The position numbers and the translations under genes are program-made. Below are positions 45,065 to 54,425 of a stretch of 64,000 nucleotides of DNA, piece after piece. Location: the NCBI RefSeq assembly GCF_900107245.1, contig NZ_FNPG01000004.1, positions 62,001 to 126,000 on the forward strand, written 5' to 3'. The DNA is from Lachnobacterium bovis DSM 14045 (GTDB lineage: Bacteria; Bacillota; Clostridia; Lachnospirales; Lachnospiraceae). The notes under the pieces were generated by a model. The model was not told the DNA's origin. It was given only the letters and a program-made list of their open reading frames with translations, and did not search any database. The stretch's first letter is position 1; each line of letters begins with the position of its first letter.

Positions 45065-46608
45065 TATTTTGTTGCCTCCTTAGTAATGTTATCTCTTTTT
45101 GCACCTGTCATGTATAATCCAAGTGTTTCAGTATCAACTTCAGAGCTCTTAAATTCACCAACTAATTCGCCCTCGTACATAACAAGAATTCTATCAGATA
45201 AATTCATTACTTCATCAAGTTCTAAAGAAACAAGAAGAATAGCTTTACCAGAATCTCTTTGTTCAAGAATAGCTTTATGAATATATTCAATAGCACCAAC
45301 GTCAAGTCCACGAGTAGGTTGAACCGTAATTAAAAGTTCAGGATTTTTATCAATTTCACGAGCTATAATAGCCTTTTGTTGATTACCACCTGACATTGAA
45401 CGAACAATAGTTTCTGCTCCTTGACCACAACGAACATCGAATTTTTGAATAAGTTTTTCGGCGTATTTCTTTACAGCATCAAACTTAATAAAACCAAATT
45501 TTGAAAACTCTGGTTCTCGATATCTTTGTAAAACAATATTTTGGGCAAGATTATAGTCAAGTACCAATCCATGTTTATGTCTATCTTCTGGAATGTGACT
45601 CATTCCATGTTCTGAACGATAGCGAATTGATTCATGAGAAATATCTTTATCGCATAAAGTAAGTTTTCCTTTTTTTTGTTTAGATAATCCTGTAATAGCT
45701 TGAATCAACTCGGCTTGGCCGTTTCCTTCAATTCCAGCAATACAAACGATTTCACCACGTTTTACATTAAAAGATACATTTTTTACAGCATCTTTTTTCG
45801 AAGAATTAGACGCAACAGTAAGATTATTTACATCTAATATTACCTCACCAGGAGTGGCTTCCTTTTTTTCAAGTTTCAAATTAACCTTACGGCCAACCAT
45901 CATTGTTGATAATCCTTCAGCAGTTGTATCTTTAATGTCAACAGTTCCAATGTACTTACCTTTTCTTAAAACAGAACAACGATCTGCAACTGTCATGATT
46001 TCTGCCAATTTATGAGAGATAAATAAGATTGATTTACCTTCAGTAGCTAATTTTTTCATGATAGACATTAATTCTGTGATTTCTTGAGGTGTAAGCACAG
46101 CTGTTGGTTCGTCAAAAATTAATACATCATTATCACGATATAACATTTTTAGAATTTCAACACGTTGCTGCATACCTACAGTAATATTTTCTACGATTGC
46201 ATCAGGATCAATTTGCAATCCGTATTTTTCAGATAATTCCATAATTTTGCTACGAGCTTCTTGTTTTTGAAGTATGCCTGCAACATTTGGTTCAACACCT
46301 AAAATAATATTGTCAAGAACAGAATAGCATTCAACAAGTTTGAAATGTTGATGAACCATACCAATTCTTAAATCATTAGCATCATTAGGGTTGTTGATTT
46401 TAACGACTTTACCGTCTTTCTTAATTACACCTTCATCGGGTTGATATAATCCAAATAAAATACTCATAAGAGTAGATTTACCGGCTCCATTTTCACCAAG
46501 TAAAGCATGAATTTCTCCACGTTTTAATTGAAGTGTAATATTGTCATTAGCCTTAATGCCTGGAAAATATTTGCTTATTCCTAGCATTTCAATTACATAG
46601 TCAGCCAA
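45064..46608 (-). CDS. Nucleoside ABC transporter ATPase, double domain (NupO/YufO type)
   Basis: 514 residues if translation starts at the TTG at 46608. A GTG at 46617 is in frame but lies inside the SD (AGAAGGAGTG), so TTG, 7 bases after it, fits better and gives the family-like start MADYVIEM. Two ABC domains: Walker A GENGAGKSTL in the first and the degenerate GIEGNGQAEL in the second, which is normal for this family. Second signature MSGGNQQKAIIAREI. Confidence 0.9.
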   Translation of the reverse strand: MADYVIEMLGISKYFPGIKANDNITLQLKRGEIHALLGENGAGKSTLMSILFGLYQPDEGVIKKDGKVVKINNPNDANDLRIGMVHQHFKLVECYSVLDNIILGVEPNVAGILQKQEARSKIMELSEKYGLQIDPDAIVENITVGMQQRVEILKMLYRDNDVLIFDEPTAVLTPQEITELMSIMKKLATEGKSILFISHKLAEIMTVADRCSVLRKGKYIGTVDIKDTTAEGLSTMMVGRKVNLKLEKKEATPGEVILDVNNLTVASNSSKKDAVKNVSFNVKRGEIVCIAGIEGNGQAELIQAITGLSKQKKGKLTLCDKDISHESIRYRSEHGMSHIPEDRHKHGLVLDYNLAQNIVLQRYREPEFSKFGFIKFDAVKKYAEKLIQKFDVRCGQGAETIVRSMSGGNQQKAIIAREIDKNPELLITVQPTRGLDVGAIEYIHKAILEQRDSGKAILLVSLELDEVMNLSDRILVMYEGELVGEFKSSEVDTETLGLYMTGAKRDNITKEATK

Positions 46609-46770
46609 AATAGTCACTCCTTCTTTAAAATTTTACACAAACACTCTTATTTTATCGTGTATGATATAAATAAGCAAGAAAAATTTTATTTATTTTTAAT
46701 AAAATATAAGTATATAAGGAAGAGTAATATATCTTCTTAAAATATAGTATCGGAAAATATTATAAAAATA

Positions 46771-46821
46771 AACAAAGCTCAAGAAAATGTCTATAGAATA
46801 AACATAAACTTAAGCTTTGTT
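46771..46821 (-). terminator. Terminator-like hairpin between binding-protein and ATPase genes
   Basis: AACAAAGCTCAAG and CTTAAGCTTTGTT pair with one mismatch. On the minus strand the stem is followed by TTTATTTTTA. It would stop most transcripts after the binding-protein gene and let some continue, giving excess binding protein over transporter. Confidence 0.75.
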
Positions 46822-46864
46822 AATTTTTCTTTACCTTATATAAATTGTTTGAATTTACAAAAGA

Positions 46865-47980
46865 TTATTTGATTAATGAAATTTTAACATTGTTGTCACT
46901 TAATTTTTCGACATCAATATTTGTGCTATCATCAATCTTGATAGAACCGTCTTTTACTTTAGCTTCGATTGCGTTGTATTCATCTTTTGTGAATTTTTGG
47001 AAGTTCCATGATTTATCATCAGTTGGAAGACCAACATAATCACCATCTTTTAAAGAGTAGTGCATGATATTTCCACCATATTTTTTCCATTTTCCATCTT
47101 TGATATCATTTAAAACTGAAACAGTTGTATTCTGTAAACCTTTCATAGCTGATGTAACAAATGGATTGTAACCGTGTTGTTTTTCACATTTTTTACCTTT
47201 AGAATACTGATCAACATCAACACCGATAAGTTTACCTTTGTATTGGCCACATGCTTCAAGTGGAGAGCCATAAATTCCACCACCGCAAGCGAATACTACT
47301 TCTGTACCAGCAGAATACCATCCTTGCATTTTTGCAGTAATTTTATCATCAGCAGCAAATTGTCCACCGTATGTGTATTTTACATCAACTTTTGTATTTG
47401 TTTCGTTTGCAGCATTCTTGATACCTTGTAAATAACCGTATCCATATCTTTCAACTGAAGGTACTTTCATACCACCTAAGAATCCTAATTTAGAATAACC
47501 ATCTTTAACAGCAGCATAACCAGCTAGGTAACCAGCTTGTTCTTCAGCAAATGTGAAACATACAACATTTTTGCTAATATTTTTCTTTAAGTCACCCTTT
47601 GAAACATCAATTGCGATGAATTTAACATCTGGGAATGAATCCTGAACCTGTGCTAAAGCATCACCAAACAAATAACCTGGTAATACGATTGTTTTATAAC
47701 CCTGGCTACAAGCTTCTGTTATAGAAGAAACACGAGCATCAGTAGAATCTGCTGTTGGTTTCTTATAATCACATTTAAATCCGTTTTCTTTACAATATTG
47801 TTTTACACCTTGCCAAGTGGCTTGGTTGAATGACTCATCATCAATTGTTCCTACATCTGTGATTAAAGCTACATCATTTTTTGAGATTTTTTTTGAGGCT
47901 TTAGAACCTGATTTAGAACCACATGCAGCTAAACCTACAGCCATAGTTGCAATCAATAGTATAGAAATAATTTTTTTCAT
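46865..47980 (-). CDS. BmpA/Med family nucleoside-binding lipoprotein (NupN type)
   Basis: 371 residues. Signal peptide with lipobox LAA-C (Cys20). BMP fold: VALITDVGTIDDESFNQATWQG, then FAEEQAGYLAGYAAVKDG and GGGIYGSPLEACGQYKGKLIG (in parts). Members bind purine or pyrimidine nucleosides. Linked to the ATPase/permease genes downstream on the same strand; adjacent deoC and udk support nucleoside substrates. SD AGGAGGAAAG precedes the ATG. Confidence 0.9.
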   Translation of the reverse strand: MKKIISILLIATMAVGLAACGSKSGSKASKKISKNDVALITDVGTIDDESFNQATWQGVKQYCKENGFKCDYKKPTADSTDARVSSITEACSQGYKTIVLPGYLFGDALAQVQDSFPDVKFIAIDVSKGDLKKNISKNVVCFTFAEEQAGYLAGYAAVKDGYSKLGFLGGMKVPSVERYGYGYLQGIKNAANETNTKVDVKYTYGGQFAADDKITAKMQGWYSAGTEVVFACGGGIYGSPLEACGQYKGKLIGVDVDQYSKGKKCEKQHGYNPFVTSAMKGLQNTTVSVLNDIKDGKWKKYGGNIMHYSLKDGDYVGLPTDDKSWNFQKFTKDEYNAIEAKVKDGSIKIDDSTNIDVEKLSDNNVKISLIK

Positions 47981-48025
47981 ATTTCTTTCCTCCTATTTGC
48001 TAATATGAACTTAAAACGCAAATAA

Positions 48026-48054
48026 ATACTAGCAAAATTAGTAGTAATAGTCAA
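48026..48054 (-). promoter_or_regulatory. Sigma-A promoter of the nucleoside transporter operon
   Basis: On the minus strand: TTGACT (48054-48049), a 17-base spacer, TAGTAT (48031-48026). It lies 46 bases before the binding-protein start. I saw no purine-riboswitch core in this leader. Confidence 0.7.
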
Positions 48055-48257
48055 TGAATTATGATAATTTGACTTATTATGTTTTTTAATAAAAGTTATT
48101 AAAAAAACTAATTCTTTAGTCATTAAGAAAATAATTATTGATTTTTTTTAATATATTTGATAGAATAACATAAGAAAACAGCAGTAAATATAATTTAATA
48201 GGAAGATAAAGAGTATTACTGATGTGTTTTGTTAAAGATTTAATAATTGTTGTATGT

Positions 48258-48330
48258 GCCGATATGGCTCAGTAGGTAGAGCGACGCACTCGTAATGCGT
48301 AGGCCACCGGTTCGATCCCGGTTATCGGCT
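48258..48330 (+). tRNA. tRNA-Thr, anticodon CGT
   Basis: Acceptor stem GCCGATA/TATCGGC is perfect; anticodon arm ACGCA-CTCGTAA-TGCGT gives CGT (reading ACG); T arm CCGGTTCGATCCCGG. Discriminator T. CCA is not encoded. A terminator follows immediately. Confidence 0.96.
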
Positions 48331-48333
48331 TTT

Positions 48334-48360
48334 CCCGTCAGTATGTGCTGGCGGGAATTT
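48334..48360 (+). terminator. Terminator after tRNA-Thr
   Basis: CCCGTCAG-TATGTG-CTGGCGGG followed by AATTTT. Confidence 0.85.
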
Positions 48361-48415
48361 TCATGTTTACACATATAAACATACATACCAATATGAATAT
48401 AAAGGAGAAATAATT

Positions 48416-49060
48416 ATGATTTCTACAAAATATTTTGATCATACTATTTTAAATGCAGATGCAAGTGAAGCAGATGTAAAGAAGGTTTGTGATGAAGCAA
48501 GGAAATATGACTTCGCATCAGTTTGTGTTAATTCATATTATACTGCTTTTGTTGCAAAAGAGTTAAAGGGCACTGATGTAAAAGTTTGTACAGTTGTAGG
48601 ATTTCCGTTAGGACAATCTACTACAGAAGTAAAGGCTTTTGAAACACAAAAAGCGATTGAAGCTGGTGCTACAGAGATAGATATGGTTATTAATGTAGGA
48701 GCTTTAAAAGATAAAAAATATGAATTTGTAAAAAAAGATATAAAAACATTAAAAGATGTTTGCGGAAAAGATATTATTTTAAAGGTTATAATTGAAACAT
48801 GTTTATTAACAGATGAAGAGAAAGTTATTGCTTGTAAATTATCTAAAGAAGCTGGTGCAGATTTCGTTAAAACATCGACAGGTTTTTCTAAGGCAGGAGC
48901 TAAGGCAAGCGATGTTAAAATTATGAGAGAAACGGTTGGTACAGAAATGGGCGTTAAAGCCTCAGGCGGAATTCATAGTGAAGAAGAAGCTTTAAGTATG
49001 ATTGAGGCAGGCGCTTCAAGATTAGGAACAAGTGCAACTTTGGCAATTATTGGCAAATAA
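48416..49060 (+). CDS. deoC: Deoxyribose-phosphate aldolase
   Basis: 214 residues, TIM barrel. Schiff-base Lys152 in [15 protein letters not shown], plus [13 protein letters not shown] and the second Lys in GVKASGGIH. It splits 2-deoxyribose 5-phosphate to glyceraldehyde 3-phosphate and acetaldehyde, the last step of deoxynucleoside use. The divergent nucleoside importer next door supplies the logical substrate. SD AAAGGAG. Confidence 0.95.
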   Translation: MISTKYFDHTILNADASEADVKKVCDEARKYDFASVCVNSYYTAFVAKELKGTDVKVCTVVGFPLGQSTTEVKAFETQKAIEAGATEIDMVINVGALKDKKYEFVKKDIKTLKDVCGKDIILKVIIETCLLTDEEKVIACKLSKEAGADFVKTSTGFSKAGAKASDVKIMRETVGTEMGVKASGGIHSEEEALSMIEAGASRLGTSATLAIIGK

Positions 49061-49078
49061 AGATAGAGTAGGATGAAT

Positions 49079-49705
49079 ATGGATACAATTGTAATAGGAA
49101 TAGCCGGTGGAACCGGAAGTGGAAAAACGACTTTGGCTGACAAATTGGTCGAAAGTTTTGGCCTAGATGAGGTTTGCATTCTTCGACATGATAATTATTA
49201 TAAAAGACATGATGATATGCCTTTTGAAGAACGTAAAAAACTTAATTATGATCATCCAGATGCATTTGATAATGAATTATTAAGAAAGCATATTGAAGAT
49301 TTAAAAGCAGGAATAAGTGTTGAAATGCCAATTTATGATTACAAAGAACATAATCGTTCTAATCAGATTGTTAAAATTAAACCTGCACCAGTAATAGTTT
49401 TAGAGGGTATTTTGATTTTTGATGAGCCTTCAATATGTGGCTTGATGGATATAAAGGTGTTTGTTGATACAGATGCTGATGTTAGAATTCTTAGACGAAT
49501 TGTTCGTGATGTGAAAGAAAGAGGAAGAACTCTCGAAAGTGTTATAGAACAGTATTTGACTACTGTCAAACCAATGCATGAGCAATTTGTAGAACCTAGT
49601 AAAAGAAGAGCAGACATTATAATACCAAACGGAGGCGAAAATATTGTTGCTCTAGAAATGCTTATTGAAAGAGTAAAAAAACAACTTAAAAAACATAATA
49701 TATAA
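49079..49705 (+). CDS. udk: Uridine kinase
   Basis: 208 residues from the ATG at 49079, chosen for AGGA at 49070-49073; ATG 49073 is also in frame. P-loop GGTGSGKTTLA, then the DHPDAFD and YDYKEHNR segments of uridine/cytidine kinases, and RRIVRDVKERGR in the lid. It phosphorylates imported uridine and cytidine. It follows deoC by 18 bases. Confidence 0.94.
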   Translation: MDTIVIGIAGGTGSGKTTLADKLVESFGLDEVCILRHDNYYKRHDDMPFEERKKLNYDHPDAFDNELLRKHIEDLKAGISVEMPIYDYKEHNRSNQIVKIKPAPVIVLEGILIFDEPSICGLMDIKVFVDTDADVRILRRIVRDVKERGRTLESVIEQYLTTVKPMHEQFVEPSKRRADIIIPNGGENIVALEMLIERVKKQLKKHNI

Positions 49706-49712
49706 AATGTTA

Positions 49713-49740
49713 TTGTACTTTTTGGTTTATATGTTATAAT
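49713..49740 (+). promoter_or_regulatory. Extended -10 promoter upstream of the small membrane protein gene
   Basis: TTGTAC (49713-49718), a 16-base spacer ending in TGT, TATAAT (49735-49740). Confidence 0.6.
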
Positions 49741-49774
49741 TCTAATGATAAAATTTTTACTAAAGGTGGTTTAG

Positions 49775-50110
49775 ATGAGTAGAGAAAATGCATTAAATAA
49801 AAGTAAAAACAATACACTATTATTGTTTGTTCCAATTTTGATTATAGCTTTTTCTGCGGTTGTTATGAGCTTGGTTTCAACAATTGCATTGAGTTATTTA
49901 GTTGCGCCGGTTGCTCTTGTGATGCTTCTGGAAGTTATTTTGGGATTTTTGTTACATGATGCAGAGATATGGTTGCATGGAATTATCGTAACTATTCAGT
50001 TTGTGGCTGCAATTCTATGTTATAAAGAATTGTTGATTATTTGCTGTTTAGTAACATATGTGACAACTATTCTAGCATTACATATTTCTAGACAAGGAGC
50101 AACAAAATGA
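49775..50110 (+). CDS. Small polytopic membrane protein, unknown function
   Basis: 111 residues, three to four hydrophobic segments (about 14-37, 40-60, 66-85, 85-103) with a polar N-terminus rich in Lys and Asn. No motif recognised. It overlaps the HD-domain gene by 4 bases, so the two are likely made together and may work together. Confidence 0.65.
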   Translation: MSRENALNKSKNNTLLLFVPILIIAFSAVVMSLVSTIALSYLVAPVALVMLLEVILGFLLHDAEIWLHGIIVTIQFVAAILCYKELLIICCLVTYVTTILALHISRQGATK

Positions 50111-50628
50111 TAGATGATGGTGGCGTTAGTCAACGCTGGTTAGATGCATTGTGCCAAAAGATGATGGAATATTATAGTGGTGATCCAAAGAGAGTATTGC
50201 ATTTCCTTGAGGTTCACAGTTTAGCTAAAATGCTGGGAATGAAAGAAAATCTAGATGAAGATTCATTATTCATTTTAGAGGCTGCAGCATATGTTCATGA
50301 TATTGGCATTAAACCAGCAGAAGAAAAATATGGAAAATGCGATGGCAAACTTCAAGAACAAGAAGGACCAATTGTGGCTCAGCATATGCTTTCAGAGCTT
50401 GGTTTAGAAAATTATATAATTGATAGAATTTGTTTTTTGGTGGGGCATCATCATACATATAATAATATTGAAGGTTTAGACTATCAAATTTTGTTGGAAG
50501 CAGATTTCCTTGTTAATATGTACGAGGACGATTTTAGTAATTCTGCTAAAAAGAATGCGTATACTAAAGTCTTTAAAACTGACAGTGGAAAAGAAATGTT
50601 TAAGATTATGTATAGTGTTGAGTTTTAA
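50107..50628 (+). CDS. HD-domain hydrolase
   Basis: 173 residues. The HD motif is AAYVHDIGI, preceded by FLEVHSLAKML and followed by VGHHHTYNNIEG and LLEADFLVN, giving the His/Asp metal ligands of a single HD domain. Members hydrolyse nucleotide phosphoesters or act in signalling; the substrate cannot be told. A terminator follows. Translation is coupled to the preceding membrane protein. Confidence 0.8.
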   Translation: MIDDGGVSQRWLDALCQKMMEYYSGDPKRVLHFLEVHSLAKMLGMKENLDEDSLFILEAAAYVHDIGIKPAEEKYGKCDGKLQEQEGPIVAQHMLSELGLENYIIDRICFLVGHHHTYNNIEGLDYQILLEADFLVNMYEDDFSNSAKKNAYTKVFKTDSGKEMFKIMYSVEF

Positions 50629-50651
50629 TAAACTTAGTTTTTATATGATGG

Positions 50652-50683
50652 GGTTCTAGAGAAATTGTTCTCTAGGACCTTTT
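50652..50683 (+). terminator. Terminator after the HD-domain gene
   Basis: GGTTCTAGAGAA-ATTG-like loop-TTCTCTAGGACC, then TTTT. About 12 bp with one G-T pair. Confidence 0.85.
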
Positions 50684-50720
50684 AAAATATAGGTTAAAAT
50701 CATTTATAATTGGAGATATT

Positions 50721-51362
50721 ATGAACAAAATTAATTATCAAAATATTATGGAACAAATAATAAAAGAGAATATAGAGAATAATAAGGTGCCCAAACTATT
50801 ATTGCATAGTTGTTGTGCCCCATGTAGTTCCTATTGTATAGAATTATTATCAAAGTATTTTGAAGTAACAGTTTTTTATTATAATCCGAATATATATCCT
50901 GAAGAAGAATATCATTATAGGGCTAAAGAACAAAAAAGGTTTATAGATGAGTTTCAAACAAAACATAAAGTAAGCTTTATAGAAGGAAATTTTGATACTC
51001 AGAGATTTTATGATATGGCAAAGGGATTAGAAAATGCAAAGGAAGGGCATGAACGTTGCTTTAAATGTTATGCATTAAGACTTGATGAAACTGCAAAAAT
51101 GGCGGATAAACTAGGTTTTGATTATTTTACAACAACATTGTCAATTAGCCCTTTAAAGAATTCTCAAAAACTAAACCAAATTGGAGCAGATATAGAAAAA
51201 AATTATAATGTAAAATATTTGTTTTCTGATTTTAAAAAGAAAAATGGATATAAGAGGTCTACTGAAATCTCAAAAGAGTATGATATGTATAGGCAGTATT
51301 ACTGTGGATGTGTATACTCAAAAAGAGACAGAGATAAAGAAATTGAATTAAAAGGTTGTTAA
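50721..51362 (+). CDS. queH: Epoxyqueuosine reductase QueH
   Basis: 213 residues. Cys pairs of the QueH (DUF208) family are visible: HSCCAPCSSYC (Cys31, 32, 35, 39), RCFKCYALR and YYCGCVYS; the PxxY-type YNPNIYPEEEY loop follows the first. It reduces epoxyqueuosine to queuosine in tRNA as a non-homologous replacement of QueG. No other queuosine genes are nearby. Confidence 0.93.
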   Translation: MNKINYQNIMEQIIKENIENNKVPKLLLHSCCAPCSSYCIELLSKYFEVTVFYYNPNIYPEEEYHYRAKEQKRFIDEFQTKHKVSFIEGNFDTQRFYDMAKGLENAKEGHERCFKCYALRLDETAKMADKLGFDYFTTTLSISPLKNSQKLNQIGADIEKNYNVKYLFSDFKKKNGYKRSTEISKEYDMYRQYYCGCVYSKRDRDKEIELKGC

Positions 51363-51372
51363 GTGATATAAT
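51343..51372 (+). promoter_or_regulatory. Extended -10 promoter of argH
   Basis: TTGAAT (51343-51348), 18 bases ending in TGA, TATAAT (51367-51372). The -35 lies inside the queH end. Confidence 0.6.
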
Positions 51373-51425
51373 TTTTATAATCACTATCAATATAGAAATT
51401 ATTTAAAATGAAAGGATGTTTAGTT

Positions 51426-52805
51426 ATGGCACAATTATGGGGTGGACGATTCACCAAAGAAACAGATCAATTAGTTTATGATTTTAATGCCTCTATAAAA
51501 TTTGATAAAAAGTTATATAGAGAAGATATTACTGGCAGTAAAGCACATGTAAAAATGTTAGCTAAGGTTGGTATTTTGACAGATGAAGAGGCAATTGATA
51601 TAGAACATGAACTAGATAATATTTTAACAAATATAGAAAATGGAAATCTTGTAATTGATGAAACATGTGAAGATATTCATAGTTTTGTAGAAACATGTTT
51701 AATAAAAAAATTAGGAGATGTTGGAAAAAAACTACATACAGGAAGAAGTAGAAATGATCAAGTTGCTTTAGATATGAGATTATATACTCGTAAACAACTT
51801 GAATTAGTTGATGCTGATTTAAAAGATTTTCTTGAGGTTATTTTAAGAATAATGAAAGAAAATATCACAACTATAATGCCAGGATTTACTCATTTACAAA
51901 AGGCGCAACCAATAACAGTTGCACATCATTTTGGCGCATATTTTGAGATGTTTAAACGTGATAGACAAAGAATTTTTGATATTAGAGAAAGAATGAATTA
52001 TTGCCCTCTTGGTTCTGGTGCATTAGCTGGTACAACATATAATCTTGATAGAGAGTACACTGCAGAAATATTAGGATTTAAAGGTCCTACTTTAAATAGC
52101 ATGGATGGTGTATCTGATAGAGACTATTTAATTGAGTTTTTATCTGCATTGTCAATAATTATGATGCATTTAAGTAGATTTTCAGAAGAAGTAATTATTT
52201 GGAATTCTAATGAATACCAGTTCGTGGAAATAGATGATGCATATAGCACAGGAAGTAGTATAATGCCTCAGAAAAAGAATCCAGATATTGCTGAATTAGT
52301 CAGAGGAAAAACAGGACGAGTATATGGTGCATTAATGAGTCTTTTAACTACTATGAAAGGAATTCCTCTTGCGTACAATAAAGATATGCAAGAAGATAAA
52401 GAGTTGGCATTTGATGCAATTGAAACAGCTAAAAATTGTATTGTTTTATTTAGAGGTATGATTGATACGATTAAATTTAATAAAGAAATTATGAGAAACA
52501 GTGCAAAAAATGGATTTACAAATGCAACAGATGCTGCAGATTATCTTGTTAAGCATGGTGTTCCATTTAGAGATGCACATGGTATTGTTGGTAGAATAGT
52601 ATTGTATTGTATTGAAAAGAATATTGGTATAGAAGATATGTCTTTGGACGAGTTAAAAGAGATTAGTGAAGTGTTTGAAGAAGATGTATATGATGCAATT
52701 TCTTTGGAGACTTGTGTCAATACAAGACTAACAATTGGTGCACCATCTGTCAAATCAATGGAATATTCAATTAAAAAAGAGACAGATTATTTAAAAAATA
52801 GTTAA
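51426..52805 (+). CDS. argH: Argininosuccinate lyase
   Basis: 459 residues from the ATG at 51426; AAAGGATG at 51411-51418 is the SD, so the in-frame ATG at 51408 is unlikely. Signature GSSIMPQKKNPD with the catalytic Ser loop, WGGRFTKETD at the start, and HTGRSRNDQVALDMRLY. It releases arginine and fumarate. argG is not adjacent. Confidence 0.96.
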   Translation: MAQLWGGRFTKETDQLVYDFNASIKFDKKLYREDITGSKAHVKMLAKVGILTDEEAIDIEHELDNILTNIENGNLVIDETCEDIHSFVETCLIKKLGDVGKKLHTGRSRNDQVALDMRLYTRKQLELVDADLKDFLEVILRIMKENITTIMPGFTHLQKAQPITVAHHFGAYFEMFKRDRQRIFDIRERMNYCPLGSGALAGTTYNLDREYTAEILGFKGPTLNSMDGVSDRDYLIEFLSALSIIMMHLSRFSEEVIIWNSNEYQFVEIDDAYSTGSSIMPQKKNPDIAELVRGKTGRVYGALMSLLTTMKGIPLAYNKDMQEDKELAFDAIETAKNCIVLFRGMIDTIKFNKEIMRNSAKNGFTNATDAADYLVKHGVPFRDAHGIVGRIVLYCIEKNIGIEDMSLDELKEISEVFEEDVYDAISLETCVNTRLTIGAPSVKSMEYSIKKETDYLKNS

Positions 52806-52885
52806 TTTGCCTATAATATATTAAAAAAAAGTTTTAAAATATTGCTTTTTAACTATTGTAATTTTTGAGAAAGTCCATTATTATA

Positions 52886-53052
52886 TTTGTTGTAAAGACA
52901 TTTGTACGTCTCACAAAGACAACAAAGCCTTTACATAGGGATTATAGTTATGATTAAAGTCAGAGTGGCTGGCTGCTCGTGATATGTATCTAGATTATTA
53001 TTGCTTTTTTAATCTAGGTACACACGAGTTTTAGATATGCGTGATATCTAAA
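52886..53052 (+). promoter_or_regulatory. Multi-hairpin structured leader of asd
   Basis: Four consecutive stems: TTTGTTGT/ACAACAAA (52886-52926); CTTTACATA/TATG..TAAAG (52928-52959); CTCGTG plus TGTATCTAGATTA with their complements (52976-53028); TTTAGATAT/ATATCTAAA (53030-53052). No T run follows any of them. I could not match a lysine, T-box, SAM or other riboswitch core. Placement before an amino-acid synthesis gene suggests cis-regulation, possibly of a new kind. Confidence 0.5.
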
Positions 53053-53097
53053 TATAAAAGATTAAAAGAATAATTATGGAAGAGGAGATTTTATAGA

Positions 53098-54189
53098 ATG
53101 AGTGAGAAATTAAAAGTTGGTATTCTTGGTGGAACAGGTATGGTTGGTCAAAGATTTATTTCTTTGTTAGATAATCATCCATGGTTTGAAGTTACAACAA
53201 TAGCTGCAAGTCCAAGAAGTGCTGGTAGAACATATGAAGAAGCTGTTAGAGGACGTTGGAAATTAGACAAACCAATGCCAGAAGCTGTAAAAAATATCGT
53301 TGTTATGGACGTTAATCAGGTTGAAGAAGTTGCTTCTAAAGTAGATTTTGTTTTTTCAGCTGTAGATATGACAAAAGAAGAAATTAAAAAAATTGAAGAA
53401 GAATATGCAAAAACAGAAACACCTGTAGTTTCAAATAACAGTGCTCATAGATGGACACCAGATGTGCCAATGGTTGTTCCAGAAATCAATCCAGAACATA
53501 TGGAAGTTATTAAATATCAGAAGGAAAGACTAGGAACAAAGAGAGGTTTTGTAGCCGTTAAACCTAACTGTTCAATTCAAAGTTATGCTCCAGTTTTAAC
53601 AGCATGGAAAGAGTTTGAACCATACGAAGTTGTAGCAACAACATATCAGGCTATTTCTGGAGCAGGTAAAACATTTAAAGAATGGCCAGAGATGATTGAA
53701 AATATCATTCCTTACATCGGTGGAGAGGAAGAAAAATCAGAAAAAGAACCACTTCGTATTTGGGGACATATTGATGATCAGAAGAAACAAATTGTTCCTG
53801 CTGAATCACCAAAAATTACATGTCAGTGTATCCGTGTTCCAGTATTAAATGGTCATACTGCTGCTGTTTTTGTTAAATTTAAGAAAAATCCTACAAAAGA
53901 GCAATTAGTTGAAGCATTACGTAATTACAAAGGAGTTCCACAGGAATTAGAGTTACCAAGTGCTCCAAAACAGTTTATCCAATATCTTGAAGAAGATAAT
54001 CGTCCACAAGTTCACATGGATGTTAACTTTGAAAATGGTATGGGTATTTCAGTTGGTAGAATTAGAGAAGATTCAGTTTATGATTGGAAATTTGTTGGAT
54101 TATCTCATAATACAGTTAGAGGAGCTGCTGGTGGAGCAGTTCTATGTGCAGAACTTCTTAAAGCGCAAGGATATATTACAAAAAAATAA
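53098..54189 (+). CDS. asd: Aspartate-semialdehyde dehydrogenase
   Basis: 363 residues. NADP loop GGTGMVGQRFI, catalytic Cys in VKPNCSIQSYAPVL, substrate-binding GHTAAVFVKF and the C-terminal HNTVRGAAGGAVLCAE (His). The NCSIQ form resembles the archaeal/fungal-type branch rather than the usual bacterial NCSTIQ. It is shared by lysine, threonine and methionine synthesis, and would feed metA. SD GAGGAG. Codons look optimised. Confidence 0.94.
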   Translation: MSEKLKVGILGGTGMVGQRFISLLDNHPWFEVTTIAASPRSAGRTYEEAVRGRWKLDKPMPEAVKNIVVMDVNQVEEVASKVDFVFSAVDMTKEEIKKIEEEYAKTETPVVSNNSAHRWTPDVPMVVPEINPEHMEVIKYQKERLGTKRGFVAVKPNCSIQSYAPVLTAWKEFEPYEVVATTYQAISGAGKTFKEWPEMIENIIPYIGGEEEKSEKEPLRIWGHIDDQKKQIVPAESPKITCQCIRVPVLNGHTAAVFVKFKKNPTKEQLVEALRNYKGVPQELELPSAPKQFIQYLEEDNRPQVHMDVNFENGMGISVGRIREDSVYDWKFVGLSHNTVRGAAGGAVLCAELLKAQGYITKK

Positions 54190-54236
54190 TAGTGTAACGT
54201 ATTTATAAGAAATCTTTTTAAATATTAAAAAGTTGT

Positions 54237-54289
54237 ACCGATCTCTAAAAGTTTGATTTAAAAATCTAACGATTGGAGGTCGGTATTTT
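54237..54289 (+). terminator. Terminator after asd
   Basis: ACCGATCTCT (54237-54246) pairs with GGAGGTCGGT (54275-54284), then ATTTTT. Confidence 0.85.
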
Positions 54290-54334
54290 TATAAATAAAA
54301 AAATTTTTTTACAATAATATGACCAATATAGGAG

Positions 54335-54363
54335 TTGTCTCACAAATTAAAAAATGATATAAT
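54335..54363 (+). promoter_or_regulatory. Promoter of the DUF234-type ATPase gene
   Basis: TTGTCT (54335-54340), 17 bases ending in TGA, TATAAT (54358-54363); an extended -10 as at several other genes in this window. Confidence 0.7.
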
Positions 54364-54425
54364 TTTTTCGATGGTAAATATAATTAATTTAGTAAATATA
54401 AACAGTAAGGTAGAGGAGGAGTAGA

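Noticed and set aside
52886-53052. Lysine riboswitch or T-box upstream of asd
   Set aside because: The conserved L-box core and the T-box AGGGTGG-type sequence are not present; only the general position fits.
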